This document shows positions 1 through 6,528 of a stretch of DNA of 14,108 nucleotides, piece by piece. This stretch comes from Pseudomonadota bacterium. Lineage in GTDB: Bacteria; Pseudomonadota; Alphaproteobacteria; Rhizobiales; Rhizobiaceae. The notes beneath the pieces were generated by a model. That model worked only from the letters and a program-made list of their open reading frames with translations, was not told the DNA's origin and did no database searches. Made by a program: the position numbers and the translations under genes. The stretch spans positions 1-14,108 of the forward strand of contig JAEZXF010000296.1 of NCBI GenBank assembly GCA_023419995.1, in the 5' to 3' direction. Numbering within the stretch: the first letter of the stretch is position 1; each line of letters begins with the position of its first letter.

Positions 1-390
1 CCGGAACATCGGCACCTTCTGGCCGTTCTCGCTCGCCTGGAACTCGACCCGCAGCTTCATGCCGACCTCGAGCTCGTCGGCGGAGCACCCGACGATGTTG
101 GTCATCATCGTCACGCCCTCGTCGAGCGTCACGTAGGCGATGGCGTAGGGCACCTTGGCCCTGCGCATGACGCTGTAGGAATAGAGCGTGCCGGTGCCGC
201 CGGCCTCGACGAGCTCCGTGTCCGCCGCCAGGCAGCGCGGGCAGCGCGTGCGCGGGTAGAAATGCGCCTCGCCACACGCTCTGCAGCGCCCGAACAGGAG
301 CCGCCCCTCGTTCGCCGCCTCCCAGTAGGCCCGCGTGTCGACCGTGGGCTCGGGGCTCGCCGCGACGCGTTCGCCAAGCATGTCCGCCAT
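1..390 (-). CDS. Zn-ribbon/OB-fold (DUF35) protein, thiolase partner; C-terminus outside window
   Basis: The first 130 codons are present; the gene runs off the left edge. Residues about 20-55 form a rubredoxin-like zinc ribbon with four cysteines, C36-x2-C39-x10-C50-x2-C53. An OB-fold-like beta region follows, including GTLYSYSVMRRAK and PYAIAYVTLDEGVTMMTNIVG. This order is the standard DUF35 (Zn-ribbon plus OB-fold) architecture. DUF35 proteins usually pair with thiolase-fold enzymes and bind acyl-CoA; in actinobacterial steroid side-chain breakdown a DUF35 domain pairs with the aldolase Ltp2. The ATG at 390 shares its A with the TGA stop of the upstream thiolase gene (TGATG), so translation is probably coupled and the two proteins probably form a complex. 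The family call is strong. The substrate is unknown. Confidence 0.9.
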   Translation of the reverse strand, partial: MADMLGERVAASPEPTVDTRAYWEAANEGRLLFGRCRACGEAHFYPRTRCPRCLAADTELVEAGGTGTLYSYSVMRRAKVPYAIAYVTLDEGVTMMTNIVGCSADELEVGMKLRVEFQASENGQKVPMFR

Positions 391-1559
391 CACTGCGCCT
401 CCAGAATGAGCGTCGCCGCCGCGTGCCGCGTGCCGAGCGAGCCGCCCATGGCCTGCGCCAGCGCGAGGCGGCAATCCCTGACCTGCACCGCCGGGGCGGC
501 CTCGCCGCGCAGCTGGCGCACGGCCTCGATGATCTTGGTCATGCCGCCGCGATAGCCGGGGTGGTTGTTGCACAGGCCGCCGCCGTCGGTGTTGACGGGA
601 AGCCGGCCGACCCCGGAGATCAGGCCGCCGTCGGCGACGAAGCGGCCGCCCTCGCCCTTGGCGCAGAAGCCGAGATCCTCGAGCTGGGTGATGACGGTGA
701 TGGTGAAGCTGTCGTAGATCGAGGCGTAGTCGATGTCCTGCGGCTTGAGGCCAGCCTCGGCGAAGGCGTCGGCGCCCGACCACGCCGCGGCGGAATAGGT
801 CAGGTCGATGCGGCCGCCGTTCTGGTGCTTGGCGGCCTCGCCATGGCCCAGGACCGTGACCGAGCGGCGCTTCAGGTCGCGCGCGATCTCCGGCCGCACG
901 ACGACGGCCGCGCCGCCGCCGTCGCTGACGATGCAGCAATCCATGCGGTGCAGCGGGTCGGCGATCATCGGCGAGGCGAGCACCTCCTCGACGGTCACCG
1001 GCTTCGGCATCATCGCGTGCGGATTGTGCTGCGCATGCTGCGAGGCGGCGACCTTGACCCAGGCGAGCTGCTCGGCCGTGGTGCCGAACTCGTGCATGTG
1101 CCGCATCGCGGCGAGCGCGTATTCGTTGACCAGCTCGGCGCCGTAGGGCAGCTCGAACTGGAGGTCCGGGGTCGAGGCCGGGAACGGACGCGGCGCGACA
1201 CCGCCGGCCGCCGCCTCGGCGCGCGGACGCCCGGCCATCGAGATGACGGCAACGTCGAGCTTGCCGGCGGCAATCGCCTCGGCGGCATGCGCCACATGCG
1301 ACAGATATGTTGCGCCACCGCTCTCGGACGCCTCCATGTGGCGCACGCGCATGCCGAGATAATCGAGCATGGACAGCGCGCCGAGGCCGGGCGCATCGCC
1401 GTCGCAGAAGAAGCCGTCGACGTCGCCGATCGACAGGCCCGCGTCGTCGAGCGCGCCGCGGATGACGTCGGCGTGCAGCTCAGCCAGCGAGATGTCGTCC
1501 GCGCGGCGTGTCGGATGTTCGTAGACGCCTGCGATGCAGGCCTTGCCCCTGATGGTCAT
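390..1559 (-). CDS. Thiolase-fold (SCP2-thiolase-like) protein without the usual catalytic cysteines
   Basis: The product is 389 aa starting MTIRGKACIAGVYEHPTRRA, typical of thiolase-family lipid-transfer proteins that pair with DUF35 proteins. I chose the start at 1559 because AAGGAG lies just upstream; an in-frame ATG at 1598 would only add a polar, family-atypical extension. Thiolase features visible are the helix after the nucleophile loop (HAAEAIAAGKLDVAVISMAG, about 91-110), SDGGGAAVVV (212-221) and NTDGGGLCNNHPG (323-335), which carries the conserved His333. The nucleophile position, normally C-A-S-G, reads S78-E-S-G, and the C-terminal catalytic Cys is missing from QAMGGSLGTRHA. Together with the DUF35 partner this favours an aldolase/retro-aldolase such as Ltp2, or a non-thiolytic acyl-CoA role, over a classical thiolase. 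The specific reaction is inferred only. Confidence 0.88.
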   Translation of the reverse strand: MTIRGKACIAGVYEHPTRRADDISLAELHADVIRGALDDAGLSIGDVDGFFCDGDAPGLGALSMLDYLGMRVRHMEASESGGATYLSHVAHAAEAIAAGKLDVAVISMAGRPRAEAAAGGVAPRPFPASTPDLQFELPYGAELVNEYALAAMRHMHEFGTTAEQLAWVKVAASQHAQHNPHAMMPKPVTVEEVLASPMIADPLHRMDCCIVSDGGGAAVVVRPEIARDLKRRSVTVLGHGEAAKHQNGGRIDLTYSAAAWSGADAFAEAGLKPQDIDYASIYDSFTITVITQLEDLGFCAKGEGGRFVADGGLISGVGRLPVNTDGGGLCNNHPGYRGGMTKIIEAVRQLRGEAAPAVQVRDCRLALAQAMGGSLGTRHAAATLILEAQ

Positions 1560-1644
1560 AGGCTCCTTCCCGTTGTCGTCCCGGCGGCCTTCAGCCACCC
1601 CGGCAAGCCTGCCGATCCGCCCTCCCGGCCGCGACGCTTCCGTA

Positions 1645-1673
1645 TCGATATGGAACTATCTGGACAGGGTCAA
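1645..1673 (-). promoter_or_regulatory. Candidate sigma70 promoter of the thiolase/DUF35 unit
   Basis: On the minus strand, TTGACC (1673-1668) is followed by a 17-nt spacer and TATCGA (1650-1645). This predicts a transcript start near 1638 and a leader of about 80 nt before the ATG at 1559. Spacing is ideal and the hexamers are good for a GC-rich genome. It was found by eye. Confidence 0.5.
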
Positions 1674-1685
1674 TAGACAACACTC

Positions 1686-1702
1686 TATTCATCAGACGAC
1701 AT
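1686..1702. promoter_or_regulatory. Degenerate operator-like element upstream of the thiolase promoter
   Basis: Read on the minus strand, the 17 bp are ATGTCG-TCTGA-TGAATA. They lie exactly 12 nt upstream of the TTGACC box, the same offset as the clear operators of this locus. The left arm equals that of the importer operator (ATGTCG). The right arm keeps TGA but the site is poorly palindromic. It is supported mainly by position. Confidence 0.35.
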
Positions 1703-1727
1703 TTGTCCTCCAGCTGCGAGCATGGTT

Positions 1728-1744
1728 ATTTCACGATATGAAAC
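1728..1744. promoter_or_regulatory. Palindromic operator ATTTCA-N5-TGAAAC of the MBL/hydro-lyase unit
   Basis: The sequence is ATTTCA CGATA TGAAAC, a 5-bp perfect inverted repeat (TTTCA/TGAAA) with a 5-nt spacer. It lies 12 nt upstream of the -35 box, centred near -56, which suits an activator. The FAD oxidase promoter has the same element at the same distance. A nested repeat, ATGAA-ACA-TTCAT (1738-1750), overlaps its right arm. The binding factor is not in the window; a T-N11-A reading would fit LysR-type regulators, and IclR or GntR types are also possible. Confidence 0.65.
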
Positions 1745-1756
1745 ATTCATTGCATA

Positions 1757-1785
1757 TTGACACGCTTGTCGTCGCAGGCTTAGAC
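1757..1785 (+). promoter_or_regulatory. Candidate sigma70 promoter of the MBL/hydro-lyase/lyase unit
   Basis: TTGACA (1757-1762), a 17-nt spacer and a weak -10 TTAGAC (1780-1785) predict a start near 1792 and a leader of about 22 nt. A consensus -35, a weak -10 and an upstream operator fit an activator-dependent promoter. Confidence 0.55.
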
Positions 1786-1814
1786 CTAGACGCTGCGAGG
1801 AACAGGAGGAGTTC

Positions 1815-2708
1815 GTGACGCATTTCAAGGTCGGCGACGCCGTCGTGCGCCGGATCGAGGAAGTTCTCCAGCTGGGCTATACGCCGGAGTTCATGCTTCG
1901 GGATTTCGACGCGTCCATGCTCGACCGGCACCCGGTGGCGGGTGATCCGGGCTTCATCGAGCGCGAGTCGGGCCGCTACTGGAGCAGCATCCACTCCTGG
2001 CTCATCACGCTGAACGGCAAGAACATCCTGATCGACACCTGCTCGGGGAACGGCAAGGCGCGCGCGCTGCCGATCTTCCAGCGCTTCCACATGCTCGACT
2101 TCCCCTACATGGAGAACCTCGCGCGGGCGGGCTTCAGGCCGGAGGACATCGACGTCGTCTTCTGCACGCACCTCCACGTCGACCATGTCGGCTGGAACAC
2201 GCATGCGGTGAACGGCGAGTGGGTCCCCGCCTTCCCCAACGCGCGCTACGTCTTCGGCCGCAGGGAGTACGAGCACTGGACGGGCGACGGCAAGGGACCC
2301 GAGGTCTTCCCCGAGAACGTCGCGGTGATCGAGGACAGCGTGCTGCCGATCGTGGCCGCGGGCCGGGCCGAGTTCATCGACGACGGCGACGAGATCGTCC
2401 CCGGCCTCCGGGTCGAGGCAGCGCCGGGCCATACGCTCAACCAGCTCATGGTGAAGTACGAGGCGCCGGGCGGCGGCTTCGTCATCTCGGCCGACGTCAT
2501 CCACCATCCGGTGCAGGTCTACGAGCCGCAGGTGACGAGCCGGTTCTGCGAGTATGTCGACCTCGCCGAGCAGACGCGGCGCAAGCTCCTCGACTATTGC
2601 GCGGACAACAACGTCCTGCTGATGCCGATGCATTTCGGCGTGCCGCATGCCGGGCGGATCTTCCGCACCGACGGCGGCTACGGCTTCGCGCCCGAGGCGC
2701 CGGAGTAG
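1815..2708 (+). CDS. Metallo-beta-lactamase-fold metal-dependent hydrolase
   Basis: The product is 297 aa and starts at GTG, five bases after a perfect AGGAGG (1804-1809). The dinuclear-metal signature THLHVDHVG gives H119, H121, D123 and H124. Further ligands are H206 in APGHT, D227 in ISADVIHH and H273 in MPMHFG. There is no signal peptide, so it should be cytoplasmic. Length and motif spacing fit the lactonase/phosphotriesterase-like MBL branch (AHL lactonases, parathion hydrolase relatives). The reaction is probably hydrolysis of a lactone, ester or thioester. As first gene of a catabolic unit it is more likely a pathway hydrolase, for example opening a lactone intermediate, than a quorum-quenching enzyme, but sequence alone cannot decide. 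About 71 bp separate it from the next gene, with no clear terminator between them. Confidence 0.9.
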   Translation: MTHFKVGDAVVRRIEEVLQLGYTPEFMLRDFDASMLDRHPVAGDPGFIERESGRYWSSIHSWLITLNGKNILIDTCSGNGKARALPIFQRFHMLDFPYMENLARAGFRPEDIDVVFCTHLHVDHVGWNTHAVNGEWVPAFPNARYVFGRREYEHWTGDGKGPEVFPENVAVIEDSVLPIVAAGRAEFIDDGDEIVPGLRVEAAPGHTLNQLMVKYEAPGGGFVISADVIHHPVQVYEPQVTSRFCEYVDLAEQTRRKLLDYCADNNVLLMPMHFGVPHAGRIFRTDGGYGFAPEAPE

Positions 2709-2779
2709 ACGCAACCCGCGGCAACCACAATTGCGGAAGGCGCCCCGGCGACCCCCGCTGAACCTGGGTAGAGTGAACC

Positions 2780-4036
2780 ATGGGCTACACGATAGCGGAA
2801 AAGATCCTGGCCCGCGTGTCCGGCAAGGACCACGTGAAGGCGGGCGACGAGGTGATGGCGAAGCCCGACTACGTCATCGCCTACGACTTCCCCGGATACA
2901 CCGACGTCTACTTCCGGCAGATGAAGGAGGAGTTCGGCATCGACAAGGTGGCCGAACCCGACCGCTACGCCATGTTCATCGACCACATGGTGCCGGCGGC
3001 GACGCCGAAGGAGGAAGAGCTCCACATCATCACGCGCACCTGGTGCGCGGAGAACGAGGTGCCGCTGTTCGAGCGCAAGGGCATCGGCCATCAGGTCGCG
3101 TCCGAGGTCGGCTATGCGGTGCCGGGCGCCTTCGTCGTCCACTTCGACGGCCACATCAGCCAGCTCGGCACCTTCGGCACACTTGCCATGGGCATCCGCC
3201 ACAGCCTGCTCGAGGCGCTGGTGCGCGAGCGCATCTCGATACGGGTGCCCAAGACGGTCCGCGTCAACCTCACCGGCACGCTCGGCAAGGGCGTGATGGC
3301 GCGCGACGTGTTCCACCACCTGGTGCGCGTCATGGGCCCGGCCTCCTGCCGGTTCCAGGTGCTGGAGCTCGGCGGCCCCGCCCTGTCGCAGATCTCGACC
3401 GAGGGCCTCCAGACCATCACCGGCCTGGCGATGTTCACCGGCGCCATCACCGCCATCGTCAATCCCGACGAGGAGCGCCTCGCCTATGCGCTGCCGCGCG
3501 CGCGCAAGAAGCTGGAGCCCGTCTTCAGCGATCCCGACGCGGAGTATTCGGCGGTCTACGAGATCGACCTCGACCAGCTCGAGCCGCTGGTCGTCGTCCC
3601 GCCCACGCCGGCGAACTCGCGCAACCTGACCGAGTATGAGGGGCTGGAGCTCAATGTCGGCTATCTCGGCTCGTGCGCCTCGGGGCGCATCGAGGACCTG
3701 CGCATCGCGGCCAGCATCCTCAAGGGGCGCCAGGTGGCGCCGGGCTTCCAGCTCAACGTGGTGCCGACCAGCCAGGAGATCATGGCTGCCGCCGGCCGCG
3801 AGGGCCTGCTGTCGATCCTGGCCGAGGCGGGCGCGTTCATCTCGGCGCCGACCTGCGACTACTGCTTCGGCCGCATCGGCACGATGACCGTCAAGCAGCG
3901 CGCCGTCTCGACCGGCACGCTCAACGTCCGCGGGCGCATGGGCAGCCCGGATTCGGAGATCTACCTGTGCAGCGCCGCCACCGTCGCGGCCTCGGCGATC
4001 GAGGGCAAGATCGCGGATCCCAGAAAGTACATGTGA
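2780..4036 (+). CDS. Aconitase-superfamily hydro-lyase, large subunit (LeuC/DmdA-like), divergent active site
   Basis: The 418-aa length matches the short LeuC/homoaconitase-type large subunit rather than E. coli LeuC. All three 4Fe-4S ligands are visible: C299 in LGSCASGRIEDLR, and C359 and C362 in PTCDYCFGRIG. Other family marks are D68-H69 (IDHMVP), D123 and H125 (FDGHISQLGTFGTLAMGI) and RGRMGSPDSEIYLCSAATVA (385-404). Several conserved catalytic positions differ: the usual DSHT reads DGHI, CTNSR reads CASGR, and the Asn/Glu pair in the TICNMSIEAG-type segment reads TITGLAMFTG. The protein should hydrate or dehydrate a dicarboxylate-type substrate together with the next gene product, 7 bp downstream. 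A role in leucine synthesis is unlikely given the neighbours; a dimethylmaleate-hydratase-like role is plausible. No strong Shine-Dalgarno precedes the ATG. Confidence 0.87.
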   Translation: MGYTIAEKILARVSGKDHVKAGDEVMAKPDYVIAYDFPGYTDVYFRQMKEEFGIDKVAEPDRYAMFIDHMVPAATPKEEELHIITRTWCAENEVPLFERKGIGHQVASEVGYAVPGAFVVHFDGHISQLGTFGTLAMGIRHSLLEALVRERISIRVPKTVRVNLTGTLGKGVMARDVFHHLVRVMGPASCRFQVLELGGPALSQISTEGLQTITGLAMFTGAITAIVNPDEERLAYALPRARKKLEPVFSDPDAEYSAVYEIDLDQLEPLVVVPPTPANSRNLTEYEGLELNVGYLGSCASGRIEDLRIAASILKGRQVAPGFQLNVVPTSQEIMAAAGREGLLSILAEAGAFISAPTCDYCFGRIGTMTVKQRAVSTGTLNVRGRMGSPDSEIYLCSAATVAASAIEGKIADPRKYM

Positions 4037-4043
4037 GGGGCCA

Positions 4044-4583
4044 ATGACGCTGAAGACACTTCGCGGCCGGGTCGCATTCATCTTCGACGAGATCAACTTC
4101 GACATCGACCAGATCGTCGGCGTCAAGAACATCAAGATCACCGACATCGAGGAGCTGGCGGCGGTGGCGATGCAGGCCTACGACCCGGACTTCCGGGCGA
4201 AGGTGAAGCCGGGCGACATCCTCGTCGGCAACCACAATTTCGGCTACGGCCACCCGCACTACCCGCCGATGCGCGCGATGCGCCACATGGGCATCGCCGG
4301 CGTGGTCTCCGAGTCGTTCTCGCCCGGCTACTGGCGCGGCGAGATCAACATGGGCTTCCCGCAGGCCACCTGCCCCGGCATCCTCGGCATGGTCGAGCGC
4401 TGGGACGAGATCGAGGTCGACTACGACGCCAACGAGGTCCGCAACCTGACCAGGGGCACGTCGCTGCCGATCGAGCCGCTTTCGGTGGCCGACCGGGGGA
4501 CGCTCGTTGCCGGCGGCCTGATCGGCTACATCAAGCAACGCGAAGCCGCCGCCACCGACGGTCAGCAGGAAAAGGGAGTTTGA
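4044..4583 (+). CDS. Aconitase-superfamily hydro-lyase, small (swivel) subunit, LeuD/DmdB-like
   Basis: The product is 179 aa, starts at an ATG after GAGGGG, and lies 7 bp behind the large subunit, as expected for a heterodimer. The swivel-domain core is clear: GRVAFIFDEINFDIDQIVG at the N-terminus, GDILVGNHNFGYGHPHYPP in the middle, then MGIAGVVSESFSPGYWRGEINMGFP. In ordinary aconitase and isopropylmalate isomerase the loop after NFG-x-G is SSRE, whose serine is the catalytic base. Here that loop reads HPHY, so serine and arginine are both absent. The enzyme therefore uses a different base or substrate contact. The C-terminal tail is polar and the stop lies just before the start of the lyase gene. 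Confidence 0.86.
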   Translation: MTLKTLRGRVAFIFDEINFDIDQIVGVKNIKITDIEELAAVAMQAYDPDFRAKVKPGDILVGNHNFGYGHPHYPPMRAMRHMGIAGVVSESFSPGYWRGEINMGFPQATCPGILGMVERWDEIEVDYDANEVRNLTRGTSLPIEPLSVADRGTLVAGGLIGYIKQREAAATDGQQEKGV

Positions 4584-4584
4584 C

Positions 4585-5475
4585 ATGATGAAACGCGGCG
4601 CAAGCGCGGAGTTCCGCGAGCGGGTTCTCGCCCAGAAGACGGTGTGGATGGGCGGCGCCTACGACGCCTTCTCCGCCAAGATGATCGAGCGGTCCGGCTT
4701 CGAGGCCATCATGACCAGCGGCTTCGGCGTGTCGGCCTCGCTCCTCGGCATGCCCGATGCCGAGCTCTACACCCTGACCGAGAACGTCGGCGTCGTCCGC
4801 AACGTCGTCAACGCGGTGGACGTGCCGGTCGTCGCCGACATCGACACCGCCTACGGCAACGCCATCAACGCGATGCGCTCGATCCGCGAGTTCGAGAACG
4901 CAGGCGCGGCGGGCGTGATCATGGAGGACCAGGTCGCGCCGAAGCGCTGCCCGATCTGCGTCGCCGGCGTCGAGACCATCCCGATGGAGGAAGCGGCGAA
5001 GAAGATCGAGGCGGCCGTCGAGGCCCGACGCAACCCCAACATGCTGATCATCGCCCGCACCGACGCCTCGACGGTGCCGGAGGCCATCGCGCGCGCCAAG
5101 GCCTATGTGGCGGCGGGCGCCGACGTCGTCCAGCCGATCAGCAACACCTTCCGCAACCTCGACGCGCTGAAGTCGCTGCGCCAGGAGGCCGGCGTGCCGC
5201 TGTCCCTGCAGGTCCTCGGCTGGCTCGAGCAGGAGCTGGCGCCGGGCGACATCGAGAGCGTCGCCGGCCTCGCCACCTTCCCGCTCGTCCCGCTGATGAG
5301 CGTGGCGCAGGTGCTGCAGGAGAACCTCGCCCAGCTCGTCAAGGACAAGCACTCGCGCAACCTGCCGCACAAGCGGATGGTCCACCACGACTTCGTCGAG
5401 CTCATCGGCTTCAAGGAGATCGAGGCGCTGCAGATCAAGTATCTCGAGGACGCCCCGGGCCGCGACGCGGCCTGA
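4585..5475 (+). CDS. Isocitrate lyase/PEP mutase-family lyase (PrpB/dimethylmalate lyase-like)
   Basis: The product is 296 aa, the normal length for methylisocitrate lyase-like enzymes. The TIM-barrel active-site marks are present: the metal-binding D85 and D87 in ADIDTAYGN, E114-D115 in IMEDQV, the catalytic loop K120-R121-C122 (PKRC) and R158 in ARTDA. The loop reads KRCP rather than KRCG, and DTGYG reads DTAYG, so it is not a textbook PrpB. It should perform retro-aldol cleavage of a 2-hydroxy di- or tricarboxylate, giving pyruvate, oxaloacetate or glyoxylate plus a second acid. It follows the small subunit by one base; AAGGGAG at 4572-4578 serves the ATG at 4585, and the adjacent ATG at 4588 is an equal alternative. 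Placement directly after a hydratase suggests it cleaves the hydratase product. Confidence 0.9.
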   Translation: MMKRGASAEFRERVLAQKTVWMGGAYDAFSAKMIERSGFEAIMTSGFGVSASLLGMPDAELYTLTENVGVVRNVVNAVDVPVVADIDTAYGNAINAMRSIREFENAGAAGVIMEDQVAPKRCPICVAGVETIPMEEAAKKIEAAVEARRNPNMLIIARTDASTVPEAIARAKAYVAAGADVVQPISNTFRNLDALKSLRQEAGVPLSLQVLGWLEQELAPGDIESVAGLATFPLVPLMSVAQVLQENLAQLVKDKHSRNLPHKRMVHHDFVELIGFKEIEALQIKYLEDAPGRDAA

Positions 5476-5494
5476 CCGCTCCCCCTCCCAAGCA

Positions 5495-5520
5495 AAAGGG
5501 CGGCCTTCGGGCCGCCCTTT
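5495..5520. terminator. Bidirectional terminator hairpin between convergent units
   Basis: AAAGGGCGGCC (5495-5505), TTCG loop, GGCCGCCCTTT (5510-5520): a perfect 11-bp stem with a stable tetraloop. It ends in TTT on the plus strand and in a short TTTT run on the minus strand. It lies 20 nt after the lyase stop and about 50 nt after the MaoC stop, so it can serve both operons. Confidence 0.8.
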
Positions 5521-5542
5521 CCGCATGCGGGACCATCCGCAA

Positions 5543-5559
5543 GGACGGCGCGGCCGTCC
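5543..5559 (-). terminator. Second hairpin just after the MaoC-like gene
   Basis: GGACGGC-GCG-GCCGTCC is a perfect 7-bp stem with a 3-nt loop, 8 nt past the MaoC-like stop codon. Only TT follows it on the minus strand, so it is a weak terminator or a 3'-end stabiliser ahead of the main hairpin. Confidence 0.45.
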
Positions 5560-5567
5560 GGGCGAGC

Positions 5568-6515
5568 TCAGCCGCCGTAGAGCGCCGCGCGCTCCGCCTC
5601 GTAGGGCGAGTAGGTCTCCTTCATGATCGCGCAGTTGAGGAGCATCCGCGCCACCGGCGTCGCATCCCCCTCCCGGTAGAGCGTCGTGCGGACCCAGACG
5701 CTCTCGGTGCGCCGGCTGCCGCTCAGGAACACCGCCTCGCGCGCGACCTCGTAGGCGCAGTCGACGAAGACCGGGCCGTCGAGAAGCCGGATCTCCTGGT
5801 CGGCGAACAGGCCCACGGCCGGACCGCGGACCCCGATCAGGCTCTCGTCCCAGCTGTGCTGCATCAGCACGCTGACCATCTCCATCGGCACGATCGGGCG
5901 CCCCCAGCGGTTGCCGCTGCCCGAATAGGCGGGCGACGGCTCGGTGATGACACGGAGCTTGTCGGCGAGCGAGAACGGGTAGAGCGGCCCCATGCGGGTA
6001 TCCGGCGCCATCCGGACCGCGACGCGGGGAACGGCGGCGCCGATCCGCACGTCGCGCAGGATCACCGCGTCCTGCAGCGGCGCGAGCTGCGCCAGCCTCG
6101 CCTCGAGCGCGGTCTCGCCGGCGCCCGGTCCTGCGGACGCCGTGCCGCGCAGCACCTCCGTGCCGTCGGCCTTGGTCATCCAGATCTCGGCCTGCCCCTC
6201 GCCGGCCTCGGGACGGCGCAGCCACGCGACGACTCCCTCGCCGTCGAAGGAGGGTGCGCGGTAGTGGACGGAGATGCAGCCCGTCGCCAGCCATTCGTCG
6301 CCCCAGACGGCGCAGGCCAGCGGCGCGAACTGCGAGAAATGGGTCGGACCCTCGATGGTGCCGCCCTCGAAGCCCAGCCCGCGCGCCGTGGCGTCGTCGT
6401 GGATGGAGGCATGGCCGGCATAGTCCTGCCCGGCCAGCATCTGCCGCGGGTGCCGCACGGGGCCGCGCAGCACGCCGGCCTCCTCGGCGATGACGGTGTC
6501 GAACAGCTCTGCCAT
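5568..6515 (-). CDS. MaoC-like (double hot-dog) dehydratase/hydratase
   Basis: The product is 315 aa. The N-terminal half carries a hydratase-2/MaoC-like segment, YAGHASIHDDATARGLGF (32-49), followed by GGTIEGPTHFSQFAPL (51-66). The C-terminal half (about 180-305) looks like a second hot-dog unit, matching two-domain MaoC/FAS1-type dehydratases. In R-specific enoyl-CoA hydratases the motif is GD-x-NPIH with a catalytic Asp/His pair; here the Asp position is H35 and the His is kept as H39, so the chemistry may differ. The ATG follows GGAG with a 4-nt spacer and lies 13 bp after the flavoprotein gene, so the gene closes the importer operon. The likely role is addition or removal of water on an acyl-CoA or a related unsaturated acid. 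The substrate is unknown. Confidence 0.8.
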   Translation of the reverse strand: MAELFDTVIAEEAGVLRGPVRHPRQMLAGQDYAGHASIHDDATARGLGFEGGTIEGPTHFSQFAPLACAVWGDEWLATGCISVHYRAPSFDGEGVVAWLRRPEAGEGQAEIWMTKADGTEVLRGTASAGPGAGETALEARLAQLAPLQDAVILRDVRIGAAVPRVAVRMAPDTRMGPLYPFSLADKLRVITEPSPAYSGSGNRWGRPIVPMEMVSVLMQHSWDESLIGVRGPAVGLFADQEIRLLDGPVFVDCAYEVAREAVFLSGSRRTESVWVRTTLYREGDATPVARMLLNCAIMKETYSPYEAERAALYGG

Positions 6516-6528
6516 GGCGCTCCGCTCC

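Noticed and set aside
1560..1598. N-terminal extension of the thiolase-like protein from an in-frame ATG at 1598
   Set aside because: The extension is polar and atypical of the family; AAGGAG directly precedes the ATG at 1559.
1761..1772. GACA-CGCT-TGTC palindrome overlapping the MBL gene -35 box as a repressor site
   Set aside because: It is short, absent at the matching position of the FAD oxidase promoter, and largely made by the -35 hexamer itself.
2678..4147. Minus-strand frame of 489 codons opposite the hydro-lyase large subunit
   Set aside because: There is no recognisable motif or ribosome site, and the plus strand carries the Fe-S cysteines and the family fold.
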